NCBI GenBank assembly: GCA_033765305.1
Contig: JANRID010000056.1
Span: forward strand, 1-64,000
Direction of reading: 5' to 3'
From: RDXT01 sp033765305
Lineage (GTDB): Bacteria; Bacteroidota; Bacteroidia; J057
Length of the DNA: 64,000 nucleotides
Shown here in pieces: positions 61,464 to 64,000 of this stretch (positions are counted from its first letter, which is position 1; every line of letters starts with the position of its first letter). The notes beneath the pieces are model-generated. The model ran no database searches. It saw nothing but the letters and a program-made list of their open reading frames with translations, and had not been told where the DNA came from. A program made the position numbers and the translations under genes.

Positions 61464-61492
61464 AACAGCCCTGCCGGAAAGGCAGGGCTGTT
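61464..61492. terminator. Bidirectional hairpin terminator
   Basis: AACAGCCCTGCC and GGCAGGGCTGTT form a perfect 12-bp stem with a GGAAA loop between convergent genes. Confidence 0.85.
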
Positions 61493-61517
61493 GCGAATCT
61501 GGCATGCGGGAGGCAGG

Positions 61518-63404
61518 TCACCTGCCGCCGTTTGCCGTGCAGTATTCTTCGAGCGGCTTCACCGTAGCGAAGTTCGGGTCGATGGCTTTGATCTTGTCCA
61601 CCCAGGGCTGAGCGGCAGCGCAGTTCTGCACGGCACCCTTGGCTTCCGGATCGAAGTTGTAGAAGGCCATCACGCCCAGCGCGGTCAGCACCACGGAGCG
61701 GGTGCTCTTGTCGAGCTCGGCAGCAGGCTTCTCGCCCCATACCGACAGCACGCGCTCAGCCACCGCCTTGGAATACCAGTCCTGACGGGTGGTATCCTCG
61801 CGCTCGCGGAGATCGGCGATGTTGAAGAGGAAGAGATACGGCGTAGCGAACTCCTTCTGGATTTCGAGGCAGCCGTTGAAGGAGGCCTCGGCGCCCTGGT
61901 AGAGCTTGCCCTTGTACTGTGCCACCCCCAGCTTGTAGTAGTGGGTGTTTTTGACCTCGTTGGCGTCCTTGGCCGCATCGAGCAGATGGGTGCGGTAGCG
62001 GGCCTCGGCGGCGTAGGTGGCCACATAGGCATCGCGGACCTGGGCGGCCTGCTTTTCCAGCTCGGCAGCCTGTTTCAGCTTGGCCTCGTAGATGTCGTAC
62101 TGCTTGTTGGCTTCCTCGGTATTGCCAGCGGCGGCGAATGCCGTGTTCTGCTCAGCGGCAGCCTGGGCTTCCTTCATCAGCGCACGGCGCTGGGTGTCAA
62201 GCTTTTTGAACTGGTCTTCGCCTTCCTTGCCGCGGTTGAAGTAGAGGTCGGCCAGCTTCTCGTAGGTGCCGATCGCGCGGTCCGGCTTCATCGTCACAGC
62301 CTTCGCATAGTACTTGTCGGCCTCGTCGAAATTGCCGCCTTCGCGGAGGATGTCGGCATAGGTGGCGTAATCGTCGAAGATGTAATACTCTTCCTTCACG
62401 AGGGAGAAGTATTCGTCGAAGGAGGCCTTGGCGTCGGTGTAGCGGCCCAGTTTGGCCAGCGACATCCCGCGCAGGCGGCGCATGAGGTTGGTCACGGTGC
62501 CGGTTTCCTGCTGGACCTTGCTCATCTCATCGAGCGACTCCTGGTATTTTTCGGCCAGGAACAGGAAGGATGCGTAGCGGATCCGGGCCTGGACGTCGTT
62601 GCCGGTCAGGGAGACGTACTTCTTCAGGTCGGCGGTAGCGGCGTCGTACTTCTTGGTGAGCAGGTACAGCTCCCCGCGGATGCGGTAAGCCGGTGCGAAT
62701 TCAGGCTTGAGCTCGATGGCCTTGGTGGCGTAGTTGAAGGCTTCGTTGAAGGCTTCGACGGACTGGGTTTCCTTGCCTTCCTGGTACTTCAGTTCGGCGA
62801 CGGCCACATATGCGGGCACATATTTGGGCTGCTTGTCGATGGCCTTCTTCAGGTCTTCGAGGGCCAGCTCCGGCACGCCGACTTTCTTATAGTATTCGCC
62901 GAGGTAGATATAGGGGCGGGGGTCGCCGGGGTCCTTGGTCCGCATGTCGTAGAGGATCACCTTGGCGGCGTTGATCTCGCTGGGCGCGCCCTGGAGATAG
63001 GCTTCGGCGCAGGCGTATTCCACGTCGGCGTTTTTGCCCTTGTTGATTTCACGGGCAGACTCGACCATCGCCTTGGCTTCGGCCGCTTTGCCTTCACGGA
63101 TGTTGAGCAGGGCCATGCCGGCCTGGTTCAGCGGGCTTTTGCTCCTGGCGCCGAGACCTGCCTGAAAGCTCTGACGGGCTTTTTCGTAGTCTTCGCGCAG
63201 GTAGTTGATGCGGCCTATCCAGTAGTAGACCTCATCGAGGTTTTTGGGATTCTGGGCAATGTAGCCCTGAAGTTCCTGTTCGGCCTCACCGAGTTTGTCG
63301 TCACCGATTTTGGCGATGGCGCCCTCCAGGGGTACCTGGGCCACAGCGGACATGACGCCCAGCAGCGCAAAGCCAGCCCAGAAGGTCAACACACGTTTCA
63401 GCAT
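61518..63404 (-). CDS. Exported tetratricopeptide-repeat protein
   Basis: The 628-residue protein has a signal peptide (FALLGVMSAVAQ) and about ten TPR units (for example YYWIGRINYLREDYEKARQSF, PYIYLGEYYKKVGVPELALE). A coiled-coil insert (~425-470) is rich in Ala/Glu/Lys. It is probably a periplasmic scaffold. It lies directly downstream of a PstS-like binding-protein gene (79 bp gap), an arrangement seen in related bacteria, so a common operon is likely. Specific partners are unknown. Confidence 0.88.
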   Translation of the reverse strand: MLKRVLTFWAGFALLGVMSAVAQVPLEGAIAKIGDDKLGEAEQELQGYIAQNPKNLDEVYYWIGRINYLREDYEKARQSFQAGLGARSKSPLNQAGMALLNIREGKAAEAKAMVESAREINKGKNADVEYACAEAYLQGAPSEINAAKVILYDMRTKDPGDPRPYIYLGEYYKKVGVPELALEDLKKAIDKQPKYVPAYVAVAELKYQEGKETQSVEAFNEAFNYATKAIELKPEFAPAYRIRGELYLLTKKYDAATADLKKYVSLTGNDVQARIRYASFLFLAEKYQESLDEMSKVQQETGTVTNLMRRLRGMSLAKLGRYTDAKASFDEYFSLVKEEYYIFDDYATYADILREGGNFDEADKYYAKAVTMKPDRAIGTYEKLADLYFNRGKEGEDQFKKLDTQRRALMKEAQAAAEQNTAFAAAGNTEEANKQYDIYEAKLKQAAELEKQAAQVRDAYVATYAAEARYRTHLLDAAKDANEVKNTHYYKLGVAQYKGKLYQGAEASFNGCLEIQKEFATPYLFLFNIADLREREDTTRQDWYSKAVAERVLSVWGEKPAAELDKSTRSVVLTALGVMAFYNFDPEAKGAVQNCAAAQPWVDKIKAIDPNFATVKPLEEYCTANGGR

Positions 63405-63483
63405 ATCAGTAAGCGGTAATTAGTGGTTAGCGGTAAGTAAAACGGAGCGTATAGAGGTGATTGAGGTTCCGGAGGAAAGGCGG

Positions 63484-64000
63484 TCAGCGGTTTTTGCGGG
63501 GGTCCTGGGCGCCGGGTTTGGGCGGAATGCGGACCAGCCGGGGAATACGGCGGGCTGCCGCAAGGCCCGTTTTGTGGATAATGCGCTGACCCTGAGGGCC
63601 GTTCAGGTACGCGATGAATCCGTTGCCGAGGCCGAGGGTGGTTTCGCGCAGCAGGGTCGTGACCGTCCGCGTAAGCGGGTAGCAGCCCCGGTCGAGAAAG
63701 CTCTGGTAGGGGCCGAAAAACTGCGCGCCGTAGTCGCAGGCCGCTGCGCTGTCCGGCCGTTCGAGCCACGCGATGCGCACGCCCTGGCGGCGGGCCTGCA
63801 TCTTCGGATCATCCGAGTCGCTGATCCAGGACCAGCCGATGAACCCGATGGCATCGGGATTCTGGGCCACGTAGCGGAGCACCGCTTCGGTATCGTGCTG
63901 GCTGTAGATCTGGCTGCTGCGCAGGGGCTTGCCCGCCAGCAGCGAGTCGCGGATGAATTTCGAAGTGCTCGACTGCGGATGGTCGAATACGATCCGCACA
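63484..64000 (-). CDS. PstS-like phosphate-binding/substrate-binding protein, C-terminal part (cut by window edge)
   Basis: The frame is open to the right edge, so only the C-terminal ~172 residues are seen. They include SSTSKFIRDSLL, DAIGFIGWSW (the GFIGY-type motif of PstS/PBP-like proteins), CYPLTRTVTTLL and GNGFIAYLNGPQGQRII, which match the second lobe of phosphate-type binding proteins. The N-terminus with the signal sequence is outside the window. In this context (next to a TPR gene) it may be a sensor or envelope protein rather than an ABC transporter component; no pstCAB is seen. Confidence 0.85.
   Translation of the reverse strand, partial: VRIVFDHPQSSTSKFIRDSLLAGKPLRSSQIYSQHDTEAVLRYVAQNPDAIGFIGWSWISDSDDPKMQARRQGVRIAWLERPDSAAACDYGAQFFGPYQSFLDRGCYPLTRTVTTLLRETTLGLGNGFIAYLNGPQGQRIIHKTGLAAARRIPRLVRIPPKPGAQDPRKNR

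Overview
The window is one contiguous stretch of a GC-rich bacterial chromosome. It most likely comes from a high-GC, gliding or filamentous member of the Bacteroidota, in or near the Saprospiria. The evidence is that several large secreted proteins end in type IX secretion (T9SS) sorting domains: type A ends with a YPNP motif, and gliding-motility-type C-termini with a PxAFxPNGDGxND motif. SprB, PKD and GEVED modules are also present, along with a SufT/SufE pair and a Kdp operon of the Bacteroidota type. I saw no rRNA, tRNA, CRISPR array or intact insertion sequence. This assignment is inference from gene content. Layout: 1-5.3 kb is an accessory region. It holds the tail of an Rpn-like nuclease, a T9SS-exported FG-GAP repeat protein, and a TIR-STAND NTPase-FGE fusion whose last ~35 codons look like the variable repeat of a diversity-generating retroelement (DGR). 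5.3-11.2 kb holds a family 2 glycosyltransferase, an arsR-arsM pair with the same palindromic operator in front of each gene, a Tat-exported Gfo/Idh/MocA oxidoreductase, a small secreted protein and a DUF4143-type ATPase. 11.2-21.1 kb is a potassium-uptake unit: kdpF-A-B-C, an outer-membrane porin, a stand-alone KdpD sensor domain and a separate HAMP-PAS histidine kinase, all on the minus strand, preceded by an NtrC-type sigma-54 activator. A sigma-54-like promoter lies directly before kdpF. 21.1-40.6 kb has a lipoprotein, a small outer-membrane protein, two doubtful tiny membrane ORFs, a sortilin/BNR protein, a MacB-like permease, a secreted glutamine-amidotransferase-like protein, a subtilisin with T9SS tail, two small membrane proteins, a giant alpha-2-macroglobulin and an AlbA_2 protein. 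40.6-51.6 kb is a surface-protein cluster: two tandem PKD proteins that share a C-terminal half, a glycine-zipper protein and an SprB-repeat protein. 51.6-64 kb is mostly metabolic or housekeeping: SpeD, a GHL10 glycosidase-like protein, an acyl-ACP thioesterase, an orphan gluconate-dehydrogenase subunit-3-like protein, a sterol-desaturase family enzyme, a GT39-type glycosyltransferase, SufT and SufE, small membrane or secreted proteins, a TPR protein and a PstS-like binding protein cut by the right edge. How the genes work together: the clearest functional unit is the Kdp system. An outer-membrane porin, a P-type K+ pump and a split KdpD/histidine kinase appear to signal to a sigma-54 activator rather than to the usual OmpR-type KdpE. 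The arsRM pair is a minimal arsenic sensing and methylation unit. The surface proteins depend on a T9SS encoded elsewhere. The TIR-STAND-FGE protein is the best candidate for an unusual system: an NLR-like immune receptor whose ligand-binding face may be diversified by a reverse transcriptase encoded outside this window.
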